DNA of 64,000 nucleotides from Rallus limicola (lineage: Eukaryota; Chordata; Aves; Gruiformes; Rallidae), in NCBI GenBank assembly GCA_022605955.1, contig JAKCOZ010000099.1:186001-250000 (forward strand), read 5' to 3'. Below the pieces are notes generated by a model. That model made no database searches and was not told the DNA's origin. It saw only the letters and a list, made by a program, of their open reading frames with translations. Below are positions 11,879-22,965 of this stretch, piece after piece. Made by a program: the position numbers and the translations under genes. Within the stretch, counting starts at the first letter, position 1. Each line of letters begins with the position of its first letter.

Positions 11879-13462
11879 TTTCTCGGCCCTAGCAGACTGC
11901 AGTTCAAAACATGCTAAACGTCCAGCAATAACTCCCAAAGTAAAGAAGCTAGGCCTGAAAGGCATAGCTTGTCTGAAACCTCCTAACAGGACACACGAGC
12001 AGACCCTGTCACTTTGGCTCTCAGCCTTTTCCTTTGCCTGGAAAGAGGGAACATGCCTGGAACCTCCTACGGTGCTTTTCTCGGCCCTAGCAGACTGCAG
12101 TTCAAAACATGCTAAACGTCCAGCAATAACTCCCAAAGTAAAGAAGCTAGGCCTGAAAGGCATAGCTTGTCTGAAACCTCCTAACAGGACACACGAGCAG
12201 ACCCTGTCACTTTGGCTCTCAGCCTTTTCCTTTGCCTGGAAAGAGGGAACATGCCTGGAACCTCCTACGGTGCTTTTCTCGGCCCTAGCAGACTGCAGTT
12301 CAAAACATGCTAAACGTCCAGCAATAACTCCCAAAGTAAAGAAGCTAGGCCTGAAAGGCATAGCTTGTCTGAAACCTCCTAACAGGACACACGAGCAGAC
12401 CCTGTCACTTTGACTCTCAGCCTTTTCCTTTGCCTGGAAAGAGGGAACATGCCTGAAACCTCCTAAGGTGCTTTTCTCTGCCCTAGCAGACTGCAGTTCA
12501 AAACATGCTAAACGTCCAGCAATAACTCCCAAAGTAAAGAAGCTAGGCCTGAAAGGCATAGCTCGTCTGAAACCTCCTAACAGGACACACGAGCAGACCC
12601 TGTCACTTTGGCTCTCAGCCTTTTCCTTTGCCTGGAAAGAGGGAACATGCCTGGAACCTCCTACGGTGCTTTTCTCGGCCCTAGCAGACTGCAGTTCAAA
12701 ACATGCTAAACGTCCAGCAATAATTTCCAAAGTAAAGAAGCTAGGCCTGAAAGGCATAGCTCGTCTGAAACCTCCTAACAGGACACACGAGCAGACCCTG
12801 TCACTTTGGCTCTCAGCCTTTTCCTTTGCCTGGAAAGAGGGAACATGCCTGGAACCTCCTACGGTGCTTTTCTCGGCCCTAGCAGACTGCAGTTCAAAAC
12901 ATGCTAAACGTCCAGCAATAACTCCCAAAGTAAAGAAGCTAGGCCTGAAAGGCATAGCTTGTCTGAAACCTCCTGACAGGACACACGAGCAGACCCTGTC
13001 ACTTTGGCTCTCAGCCTTTTCCTTTGCCTGGAAAGAGGGAACATGCCTGGAACCTCCTACGGTGCTTTTCTCGGCCCTAGCAGACTGCAGTTCAAAACAT
13101 GCTAAACGTCCAGCAATAACTCCCAAAGTAAAGAAGCTAGGCCTGAAAGGCATAGCTTGTCTGAAACCTCCTAACAGGACACACGAGCAGACCCTTTCAC
13201 TCTGGCTCTCAGCCTTTTCCTTTGCCTGGAAAGAGGGAACATGCCTGGAACCTCCTACGGTGCTTTTCTCGGCCCTAGCAGACTGCAGTTCAAAACATGC
13301 TAAACGTCCAGCAATAACTCCCAAAGTAAAGAAGCTAGGCCTGAAAGGCATAGCTTGTCTGAAACCTCCTAACAGGACACACGAGCAGACCCTGTCACTT
13401 TGACTCTCAGCCTTTTCCTTTGCCTGGAAAGAGGGAACATGCCTGAAACCTCCTAAGGTGCT
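11879..13462 (+). repeat. Eight-monomer linker between higher-order blocks
   Basis: A three-monomer group ending in g139a (12411-12413) is followed by a five-monomer group ending in g139a (13401-13403). The second group contains a gctcgt unit, a c56t + gctcgt unit with an extra change (aatttcc near 12724), a cctgac (a107g) unit and a ctttcactctgg unit. It corresponds to the six-monomer linker at 4554 with two units inserted. Confidence 0.65.
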
Positions 13463-16234
13463 TTTCTCTGCCCTAGCAGACTGCAGGTCACAACATGCTA
13501 AACGTCCAGCAATAACTCCCAAAGTAAAGAAGCTAGGCCTGAAAGGCATAGCTCGTCTGAAACCTCCTAACAGGACACACGAGCAGACCCTGTCACTTTG
13601 GCTCTCAGCCTTTTCCTTTGCCTGGAAAGAGGGAACATGCCTGGAACCTCCTACGGTGCTTTTCTCGGCCCTAGCAGACTGCAGTTCAAAACATGCTAAA
13701 CGTCCAGCAATAACTTCCAAAGTAAAGAAGCTAGGCCTGAAAGGCATAGCTTGTCTGAAACCTCCTAACAGGACACACGAGCAGACCCTGTCACTTTGGC
13801 TCTCAGCCTTTTCCTTTGCCTGGAAAGAGGGAACATGCCTGGAACCTCCTACGGTGCTTTTCTCGGCCCTAGCAGACTGCAGTTCAAAACATGCTAAACG
13901 TCCAGCAATAACTCCCAAAGTAAAGAAGCTAGGCCTGAAAGGCATAGCTTGTCTGAAACCTCCTAACAGGACACACGAGCAGACCCTGTCACTTTGGCTC
14001 TCAGCCTTTTCCTTTGCCTGGAAAGAGGGAACATGCCTGGAACCTCCTACGGTGCTTTTCTCGGCCCTAGCAGACTGCAGTTCAAAACATGCTAAACGTC
14101 CAGCAATAACTCCCAAAGTAAAGAAGCTAGGCCTGAAAGGCATAGCTTGTCTGAAACCTCCTAACAGGACACACGAGCAGACCCTGTCACTTTGGCTCTC
14201 AGCCTTTTCCTTTGCCTGGAAAGAGGGAACATGCCTGGAACCTCCTACGGTGCTTTTCTCGGCCCTAGCAGACTGCAGTTCAAAACATGCTAAACGTCCA
14301 GCAATAACTCCCAAAGTAAAGAAGCTAGGCCTGAAAGGCATAGCTCGTCTGAAACCTCCTAACAGGACACACGAGCAGACCCTGTCACTTTGGCTCTCAG
14401 CCTTTTCCTTTGCCTGGAAAGTGGGAACATGCCTGGAACCTCCTACGGTGCTTTTCTCGGCCCTAGCAGACTGCAGTTCAAAACATGCTAAACGTCCAGC
14501 AATAACTCCCAAAGTAAAGAAGCTAGGCCTGAAAGGCATAGCTTGTCTGAAACCTCCTAACAGGACACACGAGCAGACCCTGTCACTTTGGCTCTCAGCC
14601 TTTTCCTTTGCCTGGAAAGAGGGAACATGCCTGGAACCTCCTACGGTGCTTTTCTCGGCCCTAGCAGACTGCAGTTAAAAACATGCTAAACGTCCAGCAA
14701 TAACTCCCAAAGTAAAGAAGCTAGGCCTGAAAGGCATAGCTTGTCTGAAACCTCCTAACAGGACACACGAGCAGACCCTGTCACTTTGGCTCTCAGCCTT
14801 TTCCTTTGCCTGGAAAGAGGGAACATGCCTGGAACCTCCTACGTTGCTTTTCTCGGCCCTAGCAGACTGCAGTTCAAAACATGCTAAACGTCCAGCAATA
14901 ACTCCCAAAGTAAAGAAGCTAGGCCTGAAAGGCATAGCTTGTCTGAAACCTCCTAACAGGACACACGAGCAGACCCTGTCACTTTGGCTCTCAGCCTTTT
15001 CCTTTGCCTGGAAAGAGGGAACATGCCTGGAACCTCCTACGGTGCTTTTCTCGGCCCTAGCAGACTGCAGTTCAAAACATGCTAAACGTCCAGCAATAAC
15101 TCCCAAAGTAAAGAAGCTAGGCCTGAAAGGCATAGCTCGTCTGAAACCTCCTAACAGGACACACGAGCAGACCCTGTCACTTTGGCTCTCAGCCTTTTCC
15201 TTTGCCTGGAAAGAGGGAACATGCCTGGAACCTCCTACGGTGCTTTTCTCGGCCCTAGCAGACTGCAGTTCAAAACATGCTAAACGTCCAGCAATAACTC
15301 CCAAAGTAAAGAAGCTAGGCCTGAAAGGCATAGCTTGTCTGAAACCCCCTAACAGGACACACGAGCAGACCCTGTCACTTTGGCTCTCAGCCTTTTCCTT
15401 TGCCTGGAAAGAGGGAACATGCCTGGAACCTCCTACGGTGCTTTTCTCGGCCCTAGCAGACTGCAGGTCACAACATGCTAAACGTCCAGCAATAACTCCC
15501 AAAGTAAAGAAGCTAGGCCTGAAAGGCATAGCTTGTCTGAAACCTCCTAACAGGACACACGAGCAGACCCTGTCACTTTGGCTCTCAGCCTTTTCCTTTG
15601 CCTGGAAAGAGGGAACATGCCTGGAACCTCCTACGGTGCTTTTCTCGGCCCTAGCAGACTGCAGTTCAAAACATGCTAAACGTCCAGCAATAACTCCAAA
15701 AGTAAAGAAGCTAGGCCTGAAAGGCATAGCTTGTCTGAAACCTCCTAACAGGACACACGAGCAGACCCTGTCACTTTGGCTCTCAGCCTTTTCCTTTGCC
15801 TGGAAAGAGGGAACATGCCTGGAACCTCCTACGGTGCTTTTCTCGGCCCTAGCAGACTGCAGTTCAAAACATGCTAAACGTCCAGCAATAACTCCCAAAG
15901 TAAAGAAGCTAGGCCTGAAAGGCATAGCTTGTCTGAAACCTCCTAACAGGACACACGAGCAGACCCTTTCACTCTGGCTCTCAGCCTTTTCCTTTGCCTG
16001 GAAAGAGGGAACATGCCTGGAACCTCCTACGGTGCTTTTCTCGGCCCTAGCAGACTGCAGTTCAAAACATGCTAAACGTCCAGCAATAACTCCCAAAGTA
16101 AAGAAGCTAGGCCTGAAAGGCATAGCTTGTCTGAAACCTCCTAACAGGACACACGAGCAGACCCTGTCACTTTGACTCTCAGCCTTTTCCTTTGCCTGGA
16201 AAGAGGGAACATGCCTGAAACCTCCTAAGGTGCT
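13463..16234 (+). repeat. Canonical 14-monomer higher-order repeat (2772 bp)
   Basis: This copy is taken as the reference 14-mer. Subtype order: gcaggtcaca + gctcgt; acttcc; consensus; consensus; gctcgt + aaagtggg; consensus; acgttgct; consensus; gctcgt; accccct; gcaggtcaca; consensus-like (ccaaaagt near 15697); ctttcactctgg; g139a with ctgaaacc/ctaagg. Length is exactly 14 x 198 between two starts of the first subtype. A private c-to-a change near 14677 (gcagttaaaa) creates one of the few stops in the minus-strand open frame. Confidence 0.8.
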
Positions 16235-18807
16235 TTTCTCTGCCCTAGCAGACTGCAGGTCACAACATGCTAAACGTCCAGCAATAACTCCCAAAGTAAA
16301 GAAGCTAGGCCTGAAAGGCATAGCTCGTCTGAAACCTCCTAACAGGACACACGAGCAGACCCTGTCACTTTGGCTCTCAGCCTTTTCCTTTGCCTGGAAA
16401 GAGGGAACATGCCTGGAACCTCCTACGGTGCTTTTCTCGGCCCTAGCAGACTGCAGTTCAAAACATGCTAAACGTCCAGCAATAACTTCCAAAGTAAAGA
16501 AGCTAGGCCTGAAAGGCATAGCTTGTCTGAAACCTCCTAACAGGACACACGAGCAGACCCTGTCACTTTGGCTCTCAGCCTTTTCCTTTGCCTGGAAAGA
16601 GGGAACATGCCTGGAACCTCCTACGGTGCTTTTCTCGGCCCTAGCAGACTGCAGTTCAAAACATGCTAAACGTCCAGCAATAACTCCCAAAGTAAAGAAG
16701 CTAGGCCTGAAAGGCATAGCTTGTCTGAAACCTCCTAACAGGACACACGAGCAGACCCTGTCACTTTGGCTCTCAGCCTTTTCCTTTGCCTGGAAAGAGG
16801 GAACATGCCTGGAACCTCCTACGGTGCTTTTCTCGGCCCTAGCAGACTGCAGTTCAAAACATGCTAAACGTCCAGCAATAACTCCCAAAGTAAAGAAGCT
16901 AGGCCTGAAAGGCATAGCTCGTCTGAAACCTCCTAACAGGACACACGAGCAGACCCTGTCACTTTGGCTCTCAGCCTTTTCCTTTGCCTGGAAAGTGGGA
17001 ACATGCCTGGAACCTCCTACGGTGCTTTTCTCGGCCCTAGCAGACTGCAGTTCAAAACATGCTAAACGTCCAGCAATAACTCCCAAAGTAAAGAAGCTAG
17101 GCCTGAAAGGCATAGCTTGTCTGAAACCTCCTAACAGGACACACGAGCAGACCCTGTCACTTTGGCTCTCAGCCTTTTCCTTTGCCTGGAAAGAGGGAAC
17201 ATGCCTGGAACCTCCTACGGTGCTTTTCTCGGCCCTAGCAGACTGCAGTTCAAAACATGCTAAACGTCCAGCAATAACTCCCAAAGTAAAGAAGCTAGGC
17301 CTGAAAGGCATAGCTTGTCTGAAACCTCCTAACAGGACACACGAGCAGACCCTGTCACTTTGGCTCTCAGCCTTTTCCTTTGCCTGGAAAGAGGGAACAT
17401 GCCTGGAACCTCCTACGTTGCTTTTCTCGGCCCTAGCAGACTGCAGTTCAAAACATGCTAAACGTCCAGCAATAACTCCCAAAGTAAAGAAGCTAGGCCT
17501 GAAAGGCATAGCTTGTCTGAAACCTCCTAACAGGACACACGAGCAGACCCTGTCACTTTGGCTCTCAGCCTTTTCCTTTGCCTGGAAAGAGGGAACATGC
17601 CTGGAACCTCCTACGGTGCTTTTCTCGGCCCTAGCAGACTGCAGTTCAAAACATGCTAAACGTCCAGCAATAACTCCCAAAGTAAAGAAGCTAGGCCTGA
17701 AAGGCATAGCTCGTCTGAAACCTCCTAACAGGACACACGAGCAGACCCTGTCACTTTGGCTCTCAGCCTTTTCATTTGCCTGGAAAGAGGGAACATGCCT
17801 GGAACCTCCTACGGTGCTTTTCTCGGCCCTAGCAGACTGCAGTTCAAAACATGCTAAACGTCCAGCAATAACTCCCAAAGTAAAGAAGCTAGGCCTGAAA
17901 GGCATAGCTTGTCTGAAACCCCCTAACAGGACACACGAGCAGACCCTGTCACTTTGGCTCTCAGCCTTTTCCTTTGCCTGGAAAGAGGGAACATGCCTGG
18001 AACCTCCTACGGTGCTTTTCTCGGCCCTAGCAGACTGCAGGTCACAACATGCTAAACGTCCAGCAATAACTCCCAAAGTAAAGAAGCTAGGCCTGAAAGG
18101 CATAGCTTGTCTGAAACCTCCTAACAGGACACACGAGCAGACCCTGTCACTTTGGCTCTCAGCCTTTTCCTTTGCCTGGAAAGAGGGAACATGCCTGGAA
18201 CCTCCTACGGTGCTTTTCTCGGCCCTAGCAGACTGCAGTTCAAAACATGCTAAACGTCCAGCAATAACTCCCAAAGTAAAGAAGCTAGGCCTGAAAGGCA
18301 TAGCTTGTCTGAAACCTCCTAACAGGACACACGAGCAGACCCTGTCACTTTGGCTCTCAGCCTTTTCCTTTGCCTGGAAAGAGGGAACATGCCTGGAACC
18401 TCCTACGGTGCTTTTCTCGGCCCTAGCAGACTGCAGTTCAAAACATGCTAAACGTCCAGCAATAACTCCCAAAGTAAAGAAGCGAGGCCTGAAAGGCATA
18501 GCTTGTCTGAAACATCCTAACAGGACACACGAGCAGACCCTGTCACTTTGGCTCTCAGCCTTTTCCTTTGCCTGGAAAGAGGGAACATGCCTGGAACCTC
18601 CTACGGTGCTTTTCTCGGCCCTAGCAGACTGCAGTTCAAAACATGCTAAACGTCCAGCAATAACTCCCAAAGTAAAGAGCGAGGCCTGAAAGGCATAGCT
18701 TGTCTGAAACCTCCTAACAGGACACACGAGCAGACCCTGTCACTTTGGCTCTCAGCCTTTTCCTTTGCCTGGAAAGAGGGAACATGCCTGGAACCCACTA
18801 CGGTGCT
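16235..18807 (+). repeat. 13-monomer higher-order block ending in deletion monomer
   Basis: The order follows the 14-mer at 13463 with one of the two consensus units after acttcc missing. The last two members are a gcgagg unit with aaacatcc near 18513 and the 1-bp-deletion monomer, in place of the ctttcactctgg and g139a units. A private cattt change (ttttcattt) occurs near 17774. The block is 2573 bp. Confidence 0.75.
18611..18807 (+). repeat. 197-bp monomer with 1-bp deletion (copy 3)
   Basis: The aagagcgagg allele starts at 18675, 6929 bp (35 x 198 - 1) after copy 2, and the unit has the same ggaacccact ending as copy 2. The next monomer (18808) carries gactggagtt, which removes its PstI site. 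Confidence 0.9.
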
Positions 18808-20193
18808 TTTCTCGGCCCTAGCAGACTGGAGTTCAAAACATGCTAAACGTCCAGCAATAACTCCCAAAGTAAAGAAGCTAGGCCTGAAAGGCATAGCTTG
18901 TCTGAAACCTCCTAACAGGACACACGAGCAGACCCTGTCACTTTGGCTCTCAGCCTTTTCCTTTGCCTGGAAAGAGGGAACATGCCTGGAACCTCCTACG
19001 GTGCTTTTCTCGGCCCTAGCAGACTGCAGTTCAAAACATGCTAAACGTCCAGCAATAACTCCCAAAGTAAAGAAGCTAGGCCTGAAAGGCATAGCTTGTC
19101 TGAAACCTCCTAACAGGACACACGAGCAGACCCTGTCACTTTGGCTCTCAGCCTTTTCCTTTGCCTGGAAAGAGGGAACATGCCTGGAACCTCCTACGGT
19201 GCTTTTCTCGGCCCTAGCAGACTGCAGTTCAAAACATGCTAAACGTCCAGCAATAACTCCCAAAGTAAAGAAGCTAGGCCTGAAAGGCATAGCTTGTCTG
19301 AAACCTCCTAACAGGACACACGAGCAGACCCTGTCACTTTGACTCTCAGCCTTTTCCTTTGCCTGGAAAGAGGGAACATGCCTGAAACCTCCTAAGGTGC
19401 TTTTCTCTGCCCTAGCAGACTGCAGTTCAAAACATGCTAAACGTCCAGCAATAACTCCCAAAGTAAAGAAGCTAGGCCTGAAAGGCATAGCTTGTCTGAA
19501 ACCTCCTAACAGGACACACGAGCAGACCCTGTCACTTTGGCTCTCAGCCTTTTCCTTTGCCTGGAAAGAGGGAACATGCCTGGAACCTCCTACGGTGCTT
19601 TTCTCGGCCCTAGCAGACTGCAGTTCAAAACATGCTAAACGTCCAGCAATAACTCCCAAAGTAAAGAAGCTAGGCCTGAAAGGCATAGCTTGTCTGAAAC
19701 CTCCTAACAGGACACACGAGCAGACCCTGTCACTTTGGCTCTCAGCCTTTTCCTTTGCCTGGAAAGAGGGAACATGCCTGGAACCTCCTACGGTGCTTTT
19801 CTCGGCCCTAGCAGACTGCAGTTCAAAACATGCTAAACGTCCAGCAATAACTCCCAAAGTAAAGAAGCTAGGCCTGAAAGGCATAGCTTGTCTGAAACCT
19901 CCTAACAGGACACACGAGCAGACCCTGTCACTTTGACTCTCAGCCTTTTCCTTTGCCTGGAAAGAGGGAACATGCCTGAAACCTCCTAAGGTGCTTTTCT
20001 CTGCCCTAGCAGACTGCAGTTCAAAACATGCTAAACGTCCAGCAATAACTCCCAAAGTAAAGAAGCTAGGCCTGAAAGGCATAGCTCGTCTGAAACCTCC
20101 TAACAGGACACACGAGCAGACCCTGTCACTTTGGCTCTCAGCCTTTTCCTTTGCCTGGAAAGAGGGAACATGCCTGGAACCTCCTACGGTGCT
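18808..20193 (+). repeat. Seven-monomer transition from domain A to domain B
   Basis: Two three-monomer groups each end in the g139a subtype (19340-19342 and 19934-19936) with the linked ctgaaacc/ctaagg/ctctgcc changes. A gctcgt unit follows at 19996. The groups resemble the linkers after the other two deletion monomers. Downstream, the 14-mer markers aaagtggg and acgttgct no longer appear. Confidence 0.6.
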
Positions 20194-22965
20194 TTTCTCG
20201 GCCCTAGCAGACTGCAGTTCAAAACATGCTAAACGTCCAGCAATAACTCCCAAAGTAAAGAAGCTAGGCCTGAAAGGCATAGCTCGTCTGAAACCTCCTA
20301 ACAGGACACACGAGCAGACCCTGTCACTTTGGCTCTCAGCCTTTTCCTTTGCCTGGAAAGAGGGAACATGCCTGGAACCTCCTACGGTGCTTTTCTCGGC
20401 CCTAGCAGACTGCAGTTCAAAACATGCTAAACGTCCAGCAATAACTCCCAAAGTAAAGAAGCTAGGCCTGAAAGGCATAGCTTGTCTGAAACCTCCTGAC
20501 AGGACACACGAGCAGACCCTGTCACTTTGGCTCTCAGCCTTTTCCTTTGCCTGGAAAGAGGGAACATGCCTGGAACCTCCTACGGTGCTTTTCTTGGCCC
20601 TAGCAGACTGCAGTTCAAAACATGCTAAACGTCCAGCAATAACTCCCAAAGTAAAGAAGCTAGGCCTGAAAGGCATAGCTTGTCTGAAACCTCCTAACAG
20701 GACACACGAGCAGACCCTTTCACTTTGGCTCTCAGCCTTTTCCTTTGCCTGGAAAGAGGGAACATGCCTGGAACCTCCTACGGTGCTTTTCTCGGCCCTA
20801 GCAGACTGCAGTTCAAAACATGCTAAACGTCCAGCAATAACTCCCAAAGTAAAGAAGCTAGGACTGAAAGGCATAGCTTGTCTGAAACCCCCTAACAGGA
20901 CACACGAGCAGACCCTGTCACTTTGGCTCTCAGCCTTTTCCTTTGCCTGGAAAGAGGGAACATGCCTGGAACCTCCTACGGTGCTTTTCTCGGCCCTAGC
21001 AGACTGCAGGTCACAACATGCTAAACGTCCAGCAATAACTCCCAAAGTAAAGAAGCTAGGCCTGAAAGGCATAGCTTGTCTGAAACCTCCTAAGAGGACA
21101 CACGAGCAGACCCTGTAACTTTGGCTCTCAGCCTTTTCCCTTGCCTGGAAAGAGGGAACATGCCTGGAACCTCCTACGGTGCTTTTCTCGGCCCTAGCAG
21201 ACTGCAGTTCAAAACATGCTAAACGTCCAGCAATAACTCCCAAAGTAAAGAAGCTAGGCCTGAAAGGCATAGCTTGTCTGAAACCTCCTAACAGGACACA
21301 CGAGCAGACCCTGTCACTTTGGCTCTCAGCCTTTTCCTTTGCCTGGAAAGAGGGAACATGCCTGGAACCTCCTACGGTGCTTTTCTCGGCCCTAGCAGAC
21401 TGCAGTTCAAAACATGCTAAACGTCCAGCAATAACTCCCAAAGTAAAGAAGCTAGGCCTGTAAGGCATAGCTTGTCTGAAACCTCCTAACAGGACACACG
21501 AGCAGACCCTGTCACTTTGGCTCTCAGCCTTTTCCTTTGCCTGGAAAGAGGGAACATGCCTGGAACCTCCTACGGTGCTTTTCTCGGCCCTAGCAGACTG
21601 CAGTTCAAAACATGCTAAACGTCCAGCAATAACTCCCAAAGTAAAGAAGCTAGGCCTGAAAGGCATAGCTCGTCTGAAACCTCCTAACAGGACACACGAG
21701 CAGACCCTGTCACTTTGGCTCTCAGCCTTTTCCTTTGCCTGGAAAGAGGGAACATGCCTGGAACCTCCTACGGTGCTTTTCTCGGCCCTAGCAGACTGCA
21801 GTTCAAAACATGCTAAACGTCCAGCAATAACTCCCAAAGTAAAGAAGCTAGGCCTGAAAGGCATAGCTTGTCTGAAACCTCCTGACAGGACACACGAGCA
21901 GACCCTGTCACTTTGGCTCTCAGCCTTTTCCTTTGCCTGGAAAGAGGGAACATGCCTGGAACCTCCTACGGTGCTTTTCTTGGCCCTAGCAGACTGCAGT
22001 TCAAAACATGCTAAACGTCCAGCAATAACTCCCAAAGTAAAGAAGCTAGGCCTGAAAGGCATAGCTTGTCTGAAACCTCCTAACAGGACACACGAGCAGA
22101 CCCTTTCACTTTGGCTCTCAGCCTTTTCCTTTGCCTGGAAAGAGGGAACATGCCTGGAACCTCCTACGGTGCTTTTCTCGGCCCTAGCAGACTGCAGTTC
22201 AAAACATGCTAAACGTCCAGCAATAACTCCCAAAGTAAAGAAGCTAGGACTGAAAGGCATAGCTTGTCTGAAACCCCCTAACAGGACACACGAGCAGACC
22301 CTGTCACTTTGGCTCTCAGCCTTTTCCTTTGCCTGGAAAGAGGGAACATGCCTGGAACCTCCTACGGTGCTTTTCTCGGCCCTAGCAGACTGCAGGTCAC
22401 AACATGCTAAACGTCCAGCAATAACTCCCAAAGTAAAGAAGCTAGGCCTGAAAGGCATAGCTTGTCTGAAACCTCCTAAGAGGACACACGAGCAGACCCT
22501 GTAACTTTGGCTCTCAGCCTTTTCCCTTGCCTGGAAAGAGGGAACATGCCTGGAACCTCCTACGGTGCTTTTCTCGGCCCTAGCAGACTGCAGTTCAAAA
22601 CATGCTAAACGTCCAGCAATAACTCCCAAAGTAAAGAAGCTAGGCCTGAAAGGCATAGCTTGTCTGAAACCTCCTAACAGGACACACGAGCAGACCCTGT
22701 CACTTTGGCTCTCAGCCTTTTCCTTTGCCTGGAAAGAGGGAACATGCCTGGAACCTCCTACGGTGCTTTTCTCGGCCCTAGCAGACTGCAGTTCAAAACA
22801 TGCTAAACGTCCAGCAATAACTCCCAAAGTAAAGAAGCTAGGCCTGTAAGGCATAGCTTGTCTGAAACCTCCTAACAGGACACACGAGCAGACCCTGTCA
22901 CTTTGGCTCTCAGCCTTTTCCTTTGCCTGGAAAGAGGGAACATGCCTGGAACCTCCTACGGTGCT
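20194..22965 (+). repeat. Tandem 7-monomer (1386-bp) duplication in domain B
   Basis: Copies lie at 20194-21579 and 21580-22965. Each reads: gctcgt; cctgac; cttggcc (c6t) with ctttcacttt; ctaggact + accccct; gcaggtcaca with ctaagagg, gtaact and cccttgcc; consensus; consensus with cctgtaagg. All markers are 1386 bp apart (for example gtaact at about 21116 and 22502). The combination of five rare changes in one unit, present identically in both copies, argues for recent duplication. Confidence 0.85.
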
